From: Chersky-840 sp036511675
Lineage (GTDB): Bacteria; Actinomycetota; Acidimicrobiia; Acidimicrobiales; UBA8190
DNA length: 20,148 bases
Assembly (NCBI GenBank): GCA_036511675.1
Contig: DATCBU010000036.1
Span: forward strand, 1-20,148
Direction of reading: 5' to 3'
The notes beneath the pieces were generated by a model. That model did no database searches. It saw nothing but the letters and a program-made list of their open reading frames with translations, and was not told where the DNA came from. Shown here piece after piece: positions 1 through 8,021 of the stretch. Positions within the stretch are counted from its first letter, which is position 1; every line of letters begins with the position of its first letter. Both the position numbers and the translations under genes were made by a program.

Positions 1-164
1 CCCGACTCACCGACGAGACCGAGGGTCTCGCCCGCGGCGACGTCGAAGCTCACGTCGGACACGGCGCGGACCCGGTGATGTCCGGACCCGAACTCGACCA
101 CGAGATGCTCGACGCGCAGCAGCACGTCTTCGGTGCGCATATGGGCGGTGCCGCTCCCGGCCAT
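1..164 (-). CDS. Oligopeptide/dipeptide ABC transporter ATP-binding protein, OppF/DppF-like (partial, N-terminus only)
   Basis: This is the second ATPase of the Dpp/Opp-type importer, cut by the window start. The visible 54 residues contain the usual first strands of an ABC domain and end in GLVGESG, the beginning of the Walker A loop. The chosen start is the ATG at 164, whose A is also the last base of the upstream ATPase's stop codon (TGATG), which suggests translational coupling. An in-frame ATG at 140 is an alternative that would remove eight residues. The family is known to pair with OppD as the heterodimeric motor of peptide importers. Its position as the last visible gene of the A-B-C-D-F order supports the OppF/DppF assignment. 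The rest of the protein, including the signature motif and Walker B, lies outside the window, so intactness cannot be judged. Confidence 0.85.
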   Translation of the reverse strand, partial: MAGSGTAHMRTEDVLLRVEHLVVEFGSGHHRVRAVSDVSFDVAAGETLGLVGES

Positions 165-1309
165 CAGCGTGTCCCAGCGCCGTTGGGAGCCACCATGGCG
201 GCGTCGCGTACCGGGGTGCCGGTGAACGCCAGCGCGGCGGGGACCCGGGTGGCCACGTTGTAGGCCAGCGCCGCGTCGCCTTCGGCGGAGCCCACCGGGT
301 ACCAACACCGGAACAAGTGACCCTGGCCGGCGGTGCGCAGCGGAGGCTCCTCCTTGCGACAGGCGTCCTGGGCGTAGGGACAGCGTGGCGCGAAGCGACA
401 TCCCTGGAGATCCGCGGCCAGGTCCGGCGGCCGGCCCGGGATGGCGCGCAGGCGGGTGTGCGACGCCTCGTCCAGGCGGGGGATCGAGCGCATCAGCGCT
501 TCGGTGTACGGCATGCGGGTGTGGGCGAAGAGCTCGGCCGTGGGTGCCTGCTCGACGATGCGACCGGCGTACATCACGACGATGTCGTCGGTGCGGTTGG
601 CGACCACCCCGAGGTCGTGGGTGACGAGGATCATGCCCATGTGGCGCTCGCGCTGCTGGGCGGCCAACAAGTCGAGGATCTGGGCTTGGACAGTCACGTC
701 GAGGCCCGTGGTCGGCTCATCGGCCAGGAGGAGCTTGGGGCCGCAGGCCAGGGCGATGGCGATCATGACCCGCTGGCGCATCCCACCTGACAGTTCGTGG
801 GGATAGTTGTCCAGACGCATTTCGGGAGCGGGAATGCCCACCGACTTCAGCAGGGCCACCGCCGTCTCGGAGGCGCCTTTGCGATCGAGCCCGACCCGCA
901 GGCGCAGGGACTCGGTGATCTGGCGCCCGACCTTGACCACCGGGTTGAGCGCGGTCATGGGGTCCTGGAATACCAGCGCCACCTGCATGCCCCACACCTC
1001 GCGCAACTCGTCGAGGGACATGGCGGTGAGGTCGTGACCCGAGAACCGCACGATCCCGGAGCGTTCGACGTTGGTCCCCGGGACCAGCCCCATGATGGAG
1101 CGGCTCAAGACGGTCTTGCCCGAGCCCGACTCGCCCACCACACCCAGGGTGCGACCCCGTCCCAGGCTCAGCGACACCCCGTCGACGGCGCGCACGAGCC
1201 CCCGGCCCGTCCGGAACGACGTGTGGAGGTCGATTACCTCGAGGAGCGGGCCCTCGATCGACCCCACATCGGGAAAGCTGATCTGCGGACGTCGGTTCCA
1301 CCGGCTCAC
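164..1309 (-). CDS. Oligopeptide/dipeptide ABC transporter ATP-binding protein, OppD/DppD-like
   Basis: This 381-residue ATPase drives peptide or small-solute import at the inner face of the membrane. Visible motifs are Walker A GESGSGKT (59-66), Q-loop Gln115, signature LSGGMRQR (173-180), Walker B LLLADE (193-198) and the H-loop histidine 231. The C-terminal oligopeptide-transporter region carries four cysteines (304, 310, 317, 335). That pattern is characteristic of OppD/DppD proteins and has been linked to an iron-sulfur cluster in mycobacterial OppD. About 45 residues follow the last cysteine, longer than usual and low in conserved features. The chosen start is the GTG at 1309, which overlaps the permease stop codon as GTGA. 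The reading frame stays open further upstream, but that extension would lie inside the permease gene. The family is certain; the substrate is not. Confidence 0.94.
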   Translation of the reverse strand: MSRWNRRPQISFPDVGSIEGPLLEVIDLHTSFRTGRGLVRAVDGVSLSLGRGRTLGVVGESGSGKTVLSRSIMGLVPGTNVERSGIVRFSGHDLTAMSLDELREVWGMQVALVFQDPMTALNPVVKVGRQITESLRLRVGLDRKGASETAVALLKSVGIPAPEMRLDNYPHELSGGMRQRVMIAIALACGPKLLLADEPTTGLDVTVQAQILDLLAAQQRERHMGMILVTHDLGVVANRTDDIVVMYAGRIVEQAPTAELFAHTRMPYTEALMRSIPRLDEASHTRLRAIPGRPPDLAADLQGCRFAPRCPYAQDACRKEEPPLRTAGQGHLFRCWYPVGSAEGDAALAYNVATRVPAALAFTGTPVRDAAMVAPNGAGTR

Positions 1310-2259
1310 AGGCTCACCTCGCGGAGGTCGAAGTACGACCGCAGGCGGTCGGCCATGAGGTTGAGGGCGGTGAGGAGCAGGAAGATGTACAGCGACGGCC
1401 ACAGGGCGATGTAGGGGTTGACGCTCAGGTTGTTGCTGTTGACGCCGTCGTTGATGATGTTCCCCAGCGACGACGTGGGGAGGCCGATGGACAGGCCCAG
1501 GTAGGCGAGCGACCCCTCCAGCACGATGGCGAGCGCCACCCCGATGAGCGCGAACGACACCGCCGCGGGGACCACGTTGGGGAGCAGCTCTCGCAGCAGC
1601 AGGCGCGAGGTCTTGGCCCCTGTGGCCCGCGCCGCCACCACGAATTCACGGCTGGAGAAGGACAGGGTCGTGGCTCGGATCACGCGGAACAAGAGGGGGG
1701 AGGAGACGAAGGCGAACATGATCGTGAGCTTGAACAGCGACACCGGCTTCCAGAAGGTCTCGATCACCATGATGGCCAGCAGGGCCGGGAAGGCCAGGAG
1801 CACGAAGGACACGGCGTTGAGGACGGTGTCGGCCACACCGCTGCGGTAGCCGGCCAGGAGCCCGGTGGCCCCGCCGATGACGAGGCCGATGAGGATGGGC
1901 ACGAAGCCGATGACCAGTGACACACGCGACCCGAAGATGACGCGCGACAGTAGGTCGCGACCGAGGTCGTCGGTCCCCAGGAGATGGTGGGTCGAGGGCC
2001 CGACGTTGACGGCCGAGTAGTCCTGGAAGTTGGGTGCCTTGAGCGGGAGCGTCGAGGCCAGGACGGCCAGCAGGATCATGAAGACCACCCACCCCAGGCA
2101 CACCCAAAACGTGATGCCGAGGCCCTTGTTCTTGGAGAGGAAGCCGCTGCCAGGGACAGCCGACATGACGACCTCGGGACCCCCCAGCCCCAGGGCCACC
2201 GTGCCGTGCGTCTCGAACCCACCCGACGTCGCCGAGACCACGGCGGGGCCCTCAGGCAC
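1306..2259 (-). CDS. ABC transporter permease, OppC/DppC-like
   Basis: This is the second membrane subunit of the Dpp/Opp-type importer (binding-protein-dependent transport inner membrane component). It has an N-terminal membrane segment near residues 50-70, the extracytoplasmic HHLLGTDDLGRDLLSRV stretch that is typical of OppC/DppC, and four or five further hydrophobic segments. A cytoplasmic EAA-type loop (ARATGAKTSRLLLREL) would contact the ATPases. The GTG at 2259 overlaps the upstream permease stop by 8 bases and gives 317 residues. An ATG at 2166 has a much better ribosome-binding site (GAGG about six bases upstream) and would give 286 residues without a poorly conserved leader, so the true start may be 2166. 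The gene ends in a GTGA overlap with the OppD-like gene. Confidence 0.92.
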   Translation of the reverse strand: MPEGPAVVSATSGGFETHGTVALGLGGPEVVMSAVPGSGFLSKNKGLGITFWVCLGWVVFMILLAVLASTLPLKAPNFQDYSAVNVGPSTHHLLGTDDLGRDLLSRVIFGSRVSLVIGFVPILIGLVIGGATGLLAGYRSGVADTVLNAVSFVLLAFPALLAIMVIETFWKPVSLFKLTIMFAFVSSPLLFRVIRATTLSFSSREFVVAARATGAKTSRLLLRELLPNVVPAAVSFALIGVALAIVLEGSLAYLGLSIGLPTSSLGNIINDGVNSNNLSVNPYIALWPSLYIFLLLTALNLMADRLRSYFDLREVSL

Positions 2260-3196
2260 GACGCACCCGCGGGTCGAGGATGGTGAGGAGGAAGTCGACC
2301 CCGAAGTTCACGACCACGAAGGCTACGGCCGCCACCAGGGCCATGCCCTGGACCACCAGGTAGTCGCGCGAGTAGATCGCCTGCACCAGTTGGTATCCGA
2401 TGCCGGGCAGCTGGAACAGGACCTCCACCACGAAGGCGCCGGTAAACAGGGTCCCGATGCTGATGCCCGCTCCGGCCAGCAGCGAGAACGACGACGGGCG
2501 CATCACGTGGCGCATCAGGATGTAGCGCGTGGACAGGCCCTTCGAACGCGCCATGGTCACGAAGTCCTCTTGCAAGGTGGCGATGAGATCGGCGCGCAGG
2601 AGCCGGTAGTAGACGGTGATGGACCCGATGGCGAGCGCCACCGAGGGCAGGATCACCGACTTGAGGTTGGGCCCGAGGCCCTGGGAGATCCGGTTGAACC
2701 CGGTGGCCGGCACCCATTTGAGCGTCACCGCGAACACGAGCACCAGCAGCGGGCCGGCCACGAAGGTGGGGAGCGACAACATGGCGAAGGTCGAGGTGGT
2801 GGCCACGCGGTCGAAGATGCGGTTGGGGCGCAGGGCGGCGACGAGCGCCATGGGGATGGCGACGATGAGGGCGAGCACCTGCGAGACGACGATGAGCTCG
2901 AGGTCGATGGGCACGGCCACGCCCAGGGCGTTGGTCACGGTCTGCTTGGTCAGGAACGAGGCGCCCAGGTTGCCGTGGAAGATGTTGACGATCCACGTGC
3001 CGTACTGCGCCACGAGACCCTTGTTGAGACCCAGCTGGTGCAGCAGCACGGCCCGGGAGGCGGGGGTGTCGTTGGGCCCGAGGATGGCGAGGGTGGGGTC
3101 CCCGGGCAGGAGGTGGACGAGCAGGAAGGCGAAGACCGAAATCAGAAAGCAGATGACGACCAGCTGCACGAGCCGGGTTGCGATGAACCGGAGCAT
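2252..3196 (-). CDS. ABC transporter permease, OppB/DppB-like
   Basis: This is the first membrane subunit of the importer, 314 residues. It opens with MLRFIATRLVQL, the classical DppB/OppB beginning, followed by a first membrane helix and the LLPGDP motif. Five more hydrophobic segments follow, with an EAA-type coupling loop (ARSKGLSTRYILMRHVMRP). The ATG at 3196 was chosen because it matches the conserved family N-terminus. The open frame runs further upstream, but that part lies within the binding-protein gene and looks random. The start lies 14 bases after the binding-protein stop, and the 3' end overlaps the OppC-like gene. No strong Shine-Dalgarno sequence is visible right before the ATG, so expression may depend on coupling to the gene in front. 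Confidence 0.93.
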   Translation of the reverse strand: MLRFIATRLVQLVVICFLISVFAFLLVHLLPGDPTLAILGPNDTPASRAVLLHQLGLNKGLVAQYGTWIVNIFHGNLGASFLTKQTVTNALGVAVPIDLELIVVSQVLALIVAIPMALVAALRPNRIFDRVATTSTFAMLSLPTFVAGPLLVLVFAVTLKWVPATGFNRISQGLGPNLKSVILPSVALAIGSITVYYRLLRADLIATLQEDFVTMARSKGLSTRYILMRHVMRPSSFSLLAGAGISIGTLFTGAFVVEVLFQLPGIGYQLVQAIYSRDYLVVQGMALVAAVAFVVVNFGVDFLLTILDPRVRRA

Positions 3197-3210
3197 GGGG
3201 AAGGTGGTAC

Positions 3211-4878
3211 TCAGTCCTTGCGCCAGATGGGCGTGGGGTCGAGGACTCCGTTGGTGAACCCGAGGGCCTTGGAGCCGTCGGGGAGTGTGAGGTTGTTGAA
3301 GTTCTGCACCACGTTGCTTCCTATCGAGCACCACGTCGCCAGGGATGCCCACAGGTAGGGCAGGTCCTGGGCGAGACGTTTGTCCACGTCCTGATAGGCC
3401 GAGGCGCGATCCGACTGGCTGGACTTGGTGCGGCCCTGTTGCAGCGCTGTCTCTAGCGCATCGTCCTTGTTGCGGGCGAAGTTGAGCGCGATGGGCCCGT
3501 TGGCGGTGGTGGGGCTGAGCCACACGTAGTTGAGGTCGGGGTCCGTAGCCCCGAACATCTCGTCGGTGTAGGCCTGGAACTGCCCGGTGACCAGGTTGTC
3601 GATGAAAGTGACCTGCTCGATCTCACTCACCGTGGTCTGAATCCCGGCCTGTCCCCACATGCTGGCGATGGCCTGGACCTCGTTGAGCAGGCGGGGGTCG
3701 GTGATGGTGGCCAGAGAGATCTTGATGGTGCCGCCGTGGTTGGGCGCGGCCTGGGCCACGAGCTGCTTGGCCTTGGCCAGGTCGTAGGTGGGGTAGCCGT
3801 TGTCGGTGGGGCGGTAGGGGGACCCCGGCGGGAACAGGCTGAGGTTCGGCTTGGCGATGCCCGCCCCGAACAGTTTGACCAGTTCGTCCACGTTGATGGC
3901 ATGGGCCAGGGCCTGGCGCACCAGGATGTCGTTGGTGGGGTCGACCGTGGTGTTGAGGATGACGAAGTCCATGTCGCCCTGGCCCACCGACGGGTTCAGG
4001 ACGAGTTGGTAGGCCGCGTTGTCACGCAGGTCCTTGATGGCGTTGGGGTCGCGCGAGATCATGAGGTCGATGGTCCCTGACTTGAGCGAGTTCTCCCGGG
4101 ACTCGTCCTGGCTGATGGGCCGGTAGGTCAGGCCGTCGAGGTAGGGGAGCCCGGCGCGCCAGTAGTGAGGGTTGCGCTGCACCGTCATGTGGTCGTTGGG
4201 TACCCATTCCACCAGGGAGAAGGGCCCGGTGCCGACGGGCTTGGTCGAGCTCTGGCTCTGGAGCTGCGACATGGCGATGACATAGCCGACCTGGGTGGCG
4301 AGGTAGTGGGGGAAGGCCACGATGGGCTCGGCGCATTGCACCTCCACGGCGAGGTCGCTCACCTTGGAGAAGGTGTTCACCACGCCTCGCAGCGCCTGGC
4401 CCGTGAGCGCCGAGGTCTGCAGCGCCTGCATGTTGGCCAGCAGGACATCCGCGTTCAACGGCGAGCCGTCATGGAACAACACTCCGGGGCGAAGCGTGAT
4501 GGTCCAGACGGTCATGTCGTTGTTGGGGACGACCGACTGCGCCAGGTAGGGCTTGGCCGATCCGTCGGCGGCCACCACGGTCAAGGTGTCGAAGAGGGTG
4601 TTGGCATAGGTCAGGCCGGAGTTGTCGAAGTGGCTGGCCGAGGGCAAGAAGCCGTCGATCTCGGAGTTCAGGCCGATCGTGACCGTTCCCCCCCGCTTGG
4701 GTGTGCCGATCCCGATCCCCGGCGTGGACGACGTGCGAGGTGCGGCGGTGGGGGTGCTGCTCCCGCAGGCCGACAGCAGCGTCGGCAATCCGACCCCCGC
4801 CAGTCCCATCGCCGCGGCGGTGGTCGCGCCTCGGGCGAGAAACGCCCGCCGGTCGTATCGGTCCGCGGAGTCAGCCAT
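3211..4878 (-). CDS. Extracellular solute-binding protein, family 5 (DppA/OppA-like), Tat-type lipoprotein
   Basis: This 555-residue protein captures the substrate of the Dpp/Opp-type importer outside the membrane. The N-terminus contains a twin-arginine motif (DRRAFLARG, Arg10-Arg11), then a hydrophobic stretch and a lipobox LSAC with Cys38. This suggests folded export by Tat followed by lipid anchoring. A Ser/Thr/Pro linker follows. The mature part has family 5 features, including the segments VWTITLRPGVLFHDG and PVGTGPFSLVEW, and ends in a typical C-terminal lobe. The ATG at 4878 has a purine-rich site (GAGGGGGA) four to five bases upstream, and the signal peptide begins right after it. 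It is first in the dpp-like operon. The family binds peptides, nickel, haem or other small solutes; the substrate here is not determinable. Confidence 0.93.
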   Translation of the reverse strand: MADSADRYDRRAFLARGATTAAAMGLAGVGLPTLLSACGSSTPTAAPRTSSTPGIGIGTPKRGGTVTIGLNSEIDGFLPSASHFDNSGLTYANTLFDTLTVVAADGSAKPYLAQSVVPNNDMTVWTITLRPGVLFHDGSPLNADVLLANMQALQTSALTGQALRGVVNTFSKVSDLAVEVQCAEPIVAFPHYLATQVGYVIAMSQLQSQSSTKPVGTGPFSLVEWVPNDHMTVQRNPHYWRAGLPYLDGLTYRPISQDESRENSLKSGTIDLMISRDPNAIKDLRDNAAYQLVLNPSVGQGDMDFVILNTTVDPTNDILVRQALAHAINVDELVKLFGAGIAKPNLSLFPPGSPYRPTDNGYPTYDLAKAKQLVAQAAPNHGGTIKISLATITDPRLLNEVQAIASMWGQAGIQTTVSEIEQVTFIDNLVTGQFQAYTDEMFGATDPDLNYVWLSPTTANGPIALNFARNKDDALETALQQGRTKSSQSDRASAYQDVDKRLAQDLPYLWASLATWCSIGSNVVQNFNNLTLPDGSKALGFTNGVLDPTPIWRKD

Positions 4879-4917
4879 CGGTCCCCCTCGCCCTCGCCCC
4901 TGCTTGGACGCGCAGCC

Positions 4918-4995
4918 CCCTGGCGCCGTTGGCGCGCCATGGCAGACGTCACGCCGCCGAACAGCCGGGAAAGGCCGTCCAGGGCGGCGCCAGGG
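4918..4995. repeat. 10-bp inverted repeat (CCCTGGCGCC / GGCGCCAGGG) in the divergent region
   Basis: The perfect 10-base arms are at 4918-4927 and 4986-4995, with 58 bases between them. The second arm overlaps the likely -10 box of the dpp-like operon. The first arm also pairs with a nearer copy to form a hairpin at 4921-4939 (TGGCGC stem, 7-base loop) in the expected leader RNA. This could be an operator dyad or a leader structure; no regulator gene is adjacent. The rest of the 4879-5088 gap shows nothing else recognisable apart from the promoter elements. Confidence 0.4.
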
Positions 4996-4997
4996 TA
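4992..4997 (-). promoter_or_regulatory. Putative -10 box of the dpp-like operon
   Basis: On the minus strand this reads TACCCT, fitting the actinobacterial TAnnnT -10 pattern. It would place transcription start near 4985 and leave a leader of about 107 bases before the binding-protein ATG. No convincing -35 hexamer is visible. One arm of an inverted repeat overlaps the box. Confidence 0.35.
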
Positions 4998-5076
4998 GTT
5001 CCCGAAGCCCTTGGCCGTCGGTCACCGCCGTCGAAGGGTCGCGGCGCGATGCCCGGGTGGGGTTCAGGCGCGTCGT

Positions 5077-5082
5077 TAGCAT
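5077..5082 (+). promoter_or_regulatory. Putative leaderless -10 box of the GT-C glycosyltransferase gene
   Basis: TAGCAT ends exactly seven bases before the ATG at 5089. Transcription would therefore start at the A of the start codon. No Shine-Dalgarno sequence with useful spacing is present, which agrees with leaderless translation. Confidence 0.5.
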
Positions 5083-5088
5083 GCGGAG

Positions 5089-6375
5089 ATGCGGACCCCG
5101 ATCCGGCGCCAGGCCATGGCCGCCCCCGTCGTGACCCCGCGCCCCTCGCCGCCGCCTCCGACCCCGGCCACGGCCTCGACAACCCACGCACCACCGAGCC
5201 CACGCGCCCCCGGTGACCCTCCCCTTCGCGGGGCGGTGTCTCGGCTCCGGCGCGCCGTGACCGGTCAGGGGGACCTGTCGTGGGGGCTGCGCAACGCCGT
5301 GGTGCCGTGGGTGGTGGCCCGTGTCGTGGTGGCCGGAGCGCTCGTCGCCGCCCACGAGTTCGTCAACCAGGCCCGGCCCTCGGCCGCGGTGGCGACGCGT
5401 GTGCACGAGGGCTTGTTGGGGTGGGACGCGGGGTGGTACGCGTCCATCGCCCAGCACGGGTACGCCGGGATAGGCCACCTGTCGTTGCGGTTCTTCCCGC
5501 TCGTGCCCCTGCTCACGCGGGCCGTGTCGTATGTGCCGGGGATCGGGTTCAACGCTGCACTGGTGGTGGTGGCGAACGCCTCGTCATTCGTCGGCGTGGT
5601 GCTCCTGGCCGTGTTGGCTCGACGCGAGACCGGGGATGACGACCTGGCGCGGCGCGCCGCCTGGCTGGTGTGTCTCGCTCCGGCCGCCTTCACCCAGGTG
5701 ATGGGGTACGCCGAGGGGACGCTGTTGGCCTTGAGCGTGGGGACCATGGTGGCCCTGCGGGCCCGGGCGTGGTGGTGGGCCGGCGCCCTCGGCCTCGCCG
5801 CCGCGACGACCCGGCCCCTCGGGGTGTTGCTGGTGGTCCCCGCCCTCATCGAGGTACTGCGGGGATGGCGCCGCGCACCGATGGAGCGGCTGGGGGCACG
5901 TGCCGCAGCGGTATTGGGGCCGGCGGTCGGATTCGGGGCCTTTCTGGGATGGGTGGGTTGGCGCTACGGCGACGCCTTGGCCCCGTTGCGGGTCCAGGAG
6001 CAGGGGACACTGCGCGGCGGCGTCGCTGATCCGCTGCGCACGTTGGCGCACGACGCCTCGCTGTTGTTGCACGGCCGGCATCTCGGATCCGCCATGCACC
6101 TGCCGTGGGCGCTGCTGGCGCTGGCGCTGGTCGTGGTGGCCCTGCGCCGCTGGCCTCTGTCCTACGGGGCATTCGCGGCGGCGGTCCTGGTCGTGGCGCT
6201 CACGGCGTCGAACCTCGACGGTTTCGAGCGCTATGCGCTGTCGGCCTTCCCGCTGGTGCTCGCCGGGGCCACCCTGACCTCGGGGCCGCGCTCGGAGCGG
6301 GTCGTCCTGAGCCTGGCCGCGGCGGGGCTGGCGGTCTACGCGTTGCTTGCCTTTACCAACCTCTACGTCCCGTGA
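5089..6375 (+). CDS. PIG-V-like (GT-C fold) membrane mannosyltransferase family protein
   Basis: This 428-residue polytopic membrane protein resembles the mannosyltransferase 2/PIG-V group. After a Pro/Ala-rich cytoplasmic head (about residues 1-60) comes a first hydrophobic helix. Then come the motif GWDAGWYASIAQHGY (Asp113 is the likely catalytic residue) and RFFPLVPLL, the two hallmarks of the bacterial branch of this family. Eight or more hydrophobic segments follow to the C-terminus. Family members move a mannose or other hexose from a polyprenyl-phosphate donor on the outer face of the membrane. The ATG at 5089 is favoured by the -10 box placed seven bases upstream; ATG 5116 is an alternative that would still keep all motifs. 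The gene leads a group of glycan genes. Acceptor and sugar are unknown. Confidence 0.82.
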   Translation: MRTPIRRQAMAAPVVTPRPSPPPPTPATASTTHAPPSPRAPGDPPLRGAVSRLRRAVTGQGDLSWGLRNAVVPWVVARVVVAGALVAAHEFVNQARPSAAVATRVHEGLLGWDAGWYASIAQHGYAGIGHLSLRFFPLVPLLTRAVSYVPGIGFNAALVVVANASSFVGVVLLAVLARRETGDDDLARRAAWLVCLAPAAFTQVMGYAEGTLLALSVGTMVALRARAWWWAGALGLAAATTRPLGVLLVVPALIEVLRGWRRAPMERLGARAAAVLGPAVGFGAFLGWVGWRYGDALAPLRVQEQGTLRGGVADPLRTLAHDASLLLHGRHLGSAMHLPWALLALALVVVALRRWPLSYGAFAAAVLVVALTASNLDGFERYALSAFPLVLAGATLTSGPRSERVVLSLAAAGLAVYALLAFTNLYVP

Positions 6376-6434
6376 CCTGGTCGTAGGGTGGTCGCAAGGG
6401 TCGCGTTGGCTGGGGTCGGGGGGGTGGCACCCGG

Positions 6435-6440
6435 TAGCCT
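6435..6440 (+). promoter_or_regulatory. Putative -10 box upstream of the FAD oxidoreductase gene
   Basis: TAGCCT lies in a ten-base string, CCGGTAGCCT, that is identical to the one upstream of uvrA. Transcription would start near 6447, giving a leader of about 33 bases that includes a GAGG site at 6472-6475. The surrounding 104-base gap is rich in G runs. Confidence 0.4.
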
Positions 6441-6479
6441 TGCGGGGGGCCGGAGGCCGAACGGGGGATTCGAGGCGAG

Positions 6480-8021
6480 GTGACGCAGACGGCAACGGCA
6501 TGGCGAGGCGATCGCCCTGTGGTGGTGATCGGGGCCGGGCCGGCCGGGTTGACCGCCGCCTACGAGCTCTCCAAAGCAGGGCGCGACACCGTGGTGCTCG
6601 AGGCCGATGACGTGGTGGGTGGCATCAGCCGGACGGTGGCGCGCGACGGGTGGCGTTTCGACATCGGCGGCCACCGGTTCTTCACCAAGGTCCAGCCCGT
6701 CGACGATCTGTGGCACGAGATCCTGGCCCCGGGGGACTTCCTCCTGCGGCCCCGCATGAGCCGGATCTACTACGAGGGCAAGTTCTACGACTACCCCATC
6801 AACGTGCTCAACGCCCTGCGCAACCTGGGCCTGGTCGAGGCCACGCTGTGCGGGTTGTCCTATCTGAAGGTGCGGGTGTTCCCGCCCAAGGACCAGAGCT
6901 CGCTCGAGGGCTACGTGGTCGCCAACTACGGGTGGCGCCTCTACGAGCACTTCTTCAAGACCTACAGCGAGAAGGTGTGGGGGGTGCCTCCGTCGGAGGT
7001 CTCGGCGGACTGGGGTGCCCAGCGCATCAAGGGGATGTCGCTGTTCAAAGCGGTGTGGGAGCCCCTGCGGTCGCGCCTGGCCGGGGGGCGTCGCAATCGG
7101 GCCAAGCAGATCACGAGCCTCATCGGAGAGTTCCAGTACCCGAAGCTCGGGCCCGGGATGATGTGGGAGACGTGTCGCGACGTCGTGGAGAAGGCCGGGG
7201 TCGAGGTGCTGTTGCAGAGCCCGGTGGTCGGGGTGGAGCGGGGGCCGGGGGGTGCCACCGCCGTGGTCTTCGAGCACGACGGCCGGCGACAGCGGGTGGA
7301 GACCGAGCACGTGATCAGCTCCATGCCCTTCTCGGAGCTGCTACGGGCCATGGACCCACCGCCTCCCCCCGATGTCCTCGCCGCCGCTGACGCCCTGCAC
7401 TACCGCGACTTTCTGACCGTGGCCCTGGTCGTGCCCGCCGCCGAAGGCTTCCCTGACAACTGGATCTACATCCACTCGCCCAAGGTGAAGGTGGGCCGCA
7501 TCCAGAATTTCGGGGCCTGGTCCCCGTTCATGGTGCGCGAGGGCACCACCTGCCTGGGCATGGAGTACTTCGTCTTCGAAGGCGACGACCTGTGGGACAC
7601 CGACGACGAAGAGCTGGTGGCGCTGGCCACCGCAGAGCTGGCCACCATCGGGCTGATCGAACCGACCCAGGTCGAGCGCGGCTACGTCGTGCGCATGCCC
7701 AAGGCCTATCCGGTCTACGACGACACCTATCGGGGTGCGGTCGACACCATGCGCCATTGGCTGGCGGCCGAGGTTCCCAATGTCCATCCCGTCGGCCGCA
7801 ACGGGATGCACAAGTACAACAATCAGGACCACTCGATGTACACGGCCATGCTCACCGTCGAGAACATCGTGGTCGACGCGGGCCACGACATCTGGTCGGT
7901 GAACGTCGACGAGGAGTACCACGAGGAGAAGTCGGGGGGGAGCGGCACCACGGGGACGGGCCGCGACGCACCGATCGTCCCTCGGCGCGTGGCGGCGATC
8001 ACGGGTAGCGGCGCGCCGTAG
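6480..8021 (+). CDS. FAD/NAD(P)-binding oxidoreductase, amine-oxidase/UDP-galactopyranose-mutase-like
   Basis: This 513-residue flavoprotein begins with a dinucleotide-binding fold: VVVIGAGPAGLTAAYEL (GxGxxG at 18-23), acidic Glu41 ending the second strand, and GGISRT (47-52). GGHRFF follows at about 63-68. A central segment (YFKTYSEKVWG-like, SADWGAQRIKGMS) and a C-terminal flavin-contact stretch (NGMHKYNNQDHSMYTA) are typical of a group annotated as protoporphyrinogen oxidase-like or UDP-galactopyranose mutase-like and often found with glycosyltransferases. I favour a role in modifying a nucleotide-linked or lipid-linked sugar, not haem synthesis, because of the neighbours. The GTG at 6480 has GAGG four bases upstream. 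The stop overlaps the next start as TAGTG, implying coupled translation with the flippase. The substrate is unknown. Confidence 0.85.
   Translation: MTQTATAWRGDRPVVVIGAGPAGLTAAYELSKAGRDTVVLEADDVVGGISRTVARDGWRFDIGGHRFFTKVQPVDDLWHEILAPGDFLLRPRMSRIYYEGKFYDYPINVLNALRNLGLVEATLCGLSYLKVRVFPPKDQSSLEGYVVANYGWRLYEHFFKTYSEKVWGVPPSEVSADWGAQRIKGMSLFKAVWEPLRSRLAGGRRNRAKQITSLIGEFQYPKLGPGMMWETCRDVVEKAGVEVLLQSPVVGVERGPGGATAVVFEHDGRRQRVETEHVISSMPFSELLRAMDPPPPPDVLAAADALHYRDFLTVALVVPAAEGFPDNWIYIHSPKVKVGRIQNFGAWSPFMVREGTTCLGMEYFVFEGDDLWDTDDEELVALATAELATIGLIEPTQVERGYVVRMPKAYPVYDDTYRGAVDTMRHWLAAEVPNVHPVGRNGMHKYNNQDHSMYTAMLTVENIVVDAGHDIWSVNVDEEYHEEKSGGSGTTGTGRDAPIVPRRVAAITGSGAP

Noticed and set aside
2030..3358. Plus-strand open frame opposite the permease genes
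   Set aside because: His/Gly/Glu/Asp-rich translation opposite hydrophobic permease segments, a typical antisense shadow.
4930..4939. Palindrome TGGCGCGCCA as a separate operator
   Set aside because: Short GC palindromes are common at this composition; its bases are better explained as part of the larger hairpin at 4921-4939.
4879..5478. N-terminal extension of the binding-protein frame
   Set aside because: The signal peptide and ribosome-binding site fix the start at 4878; the extension overlaps the divergent GT-C gene.
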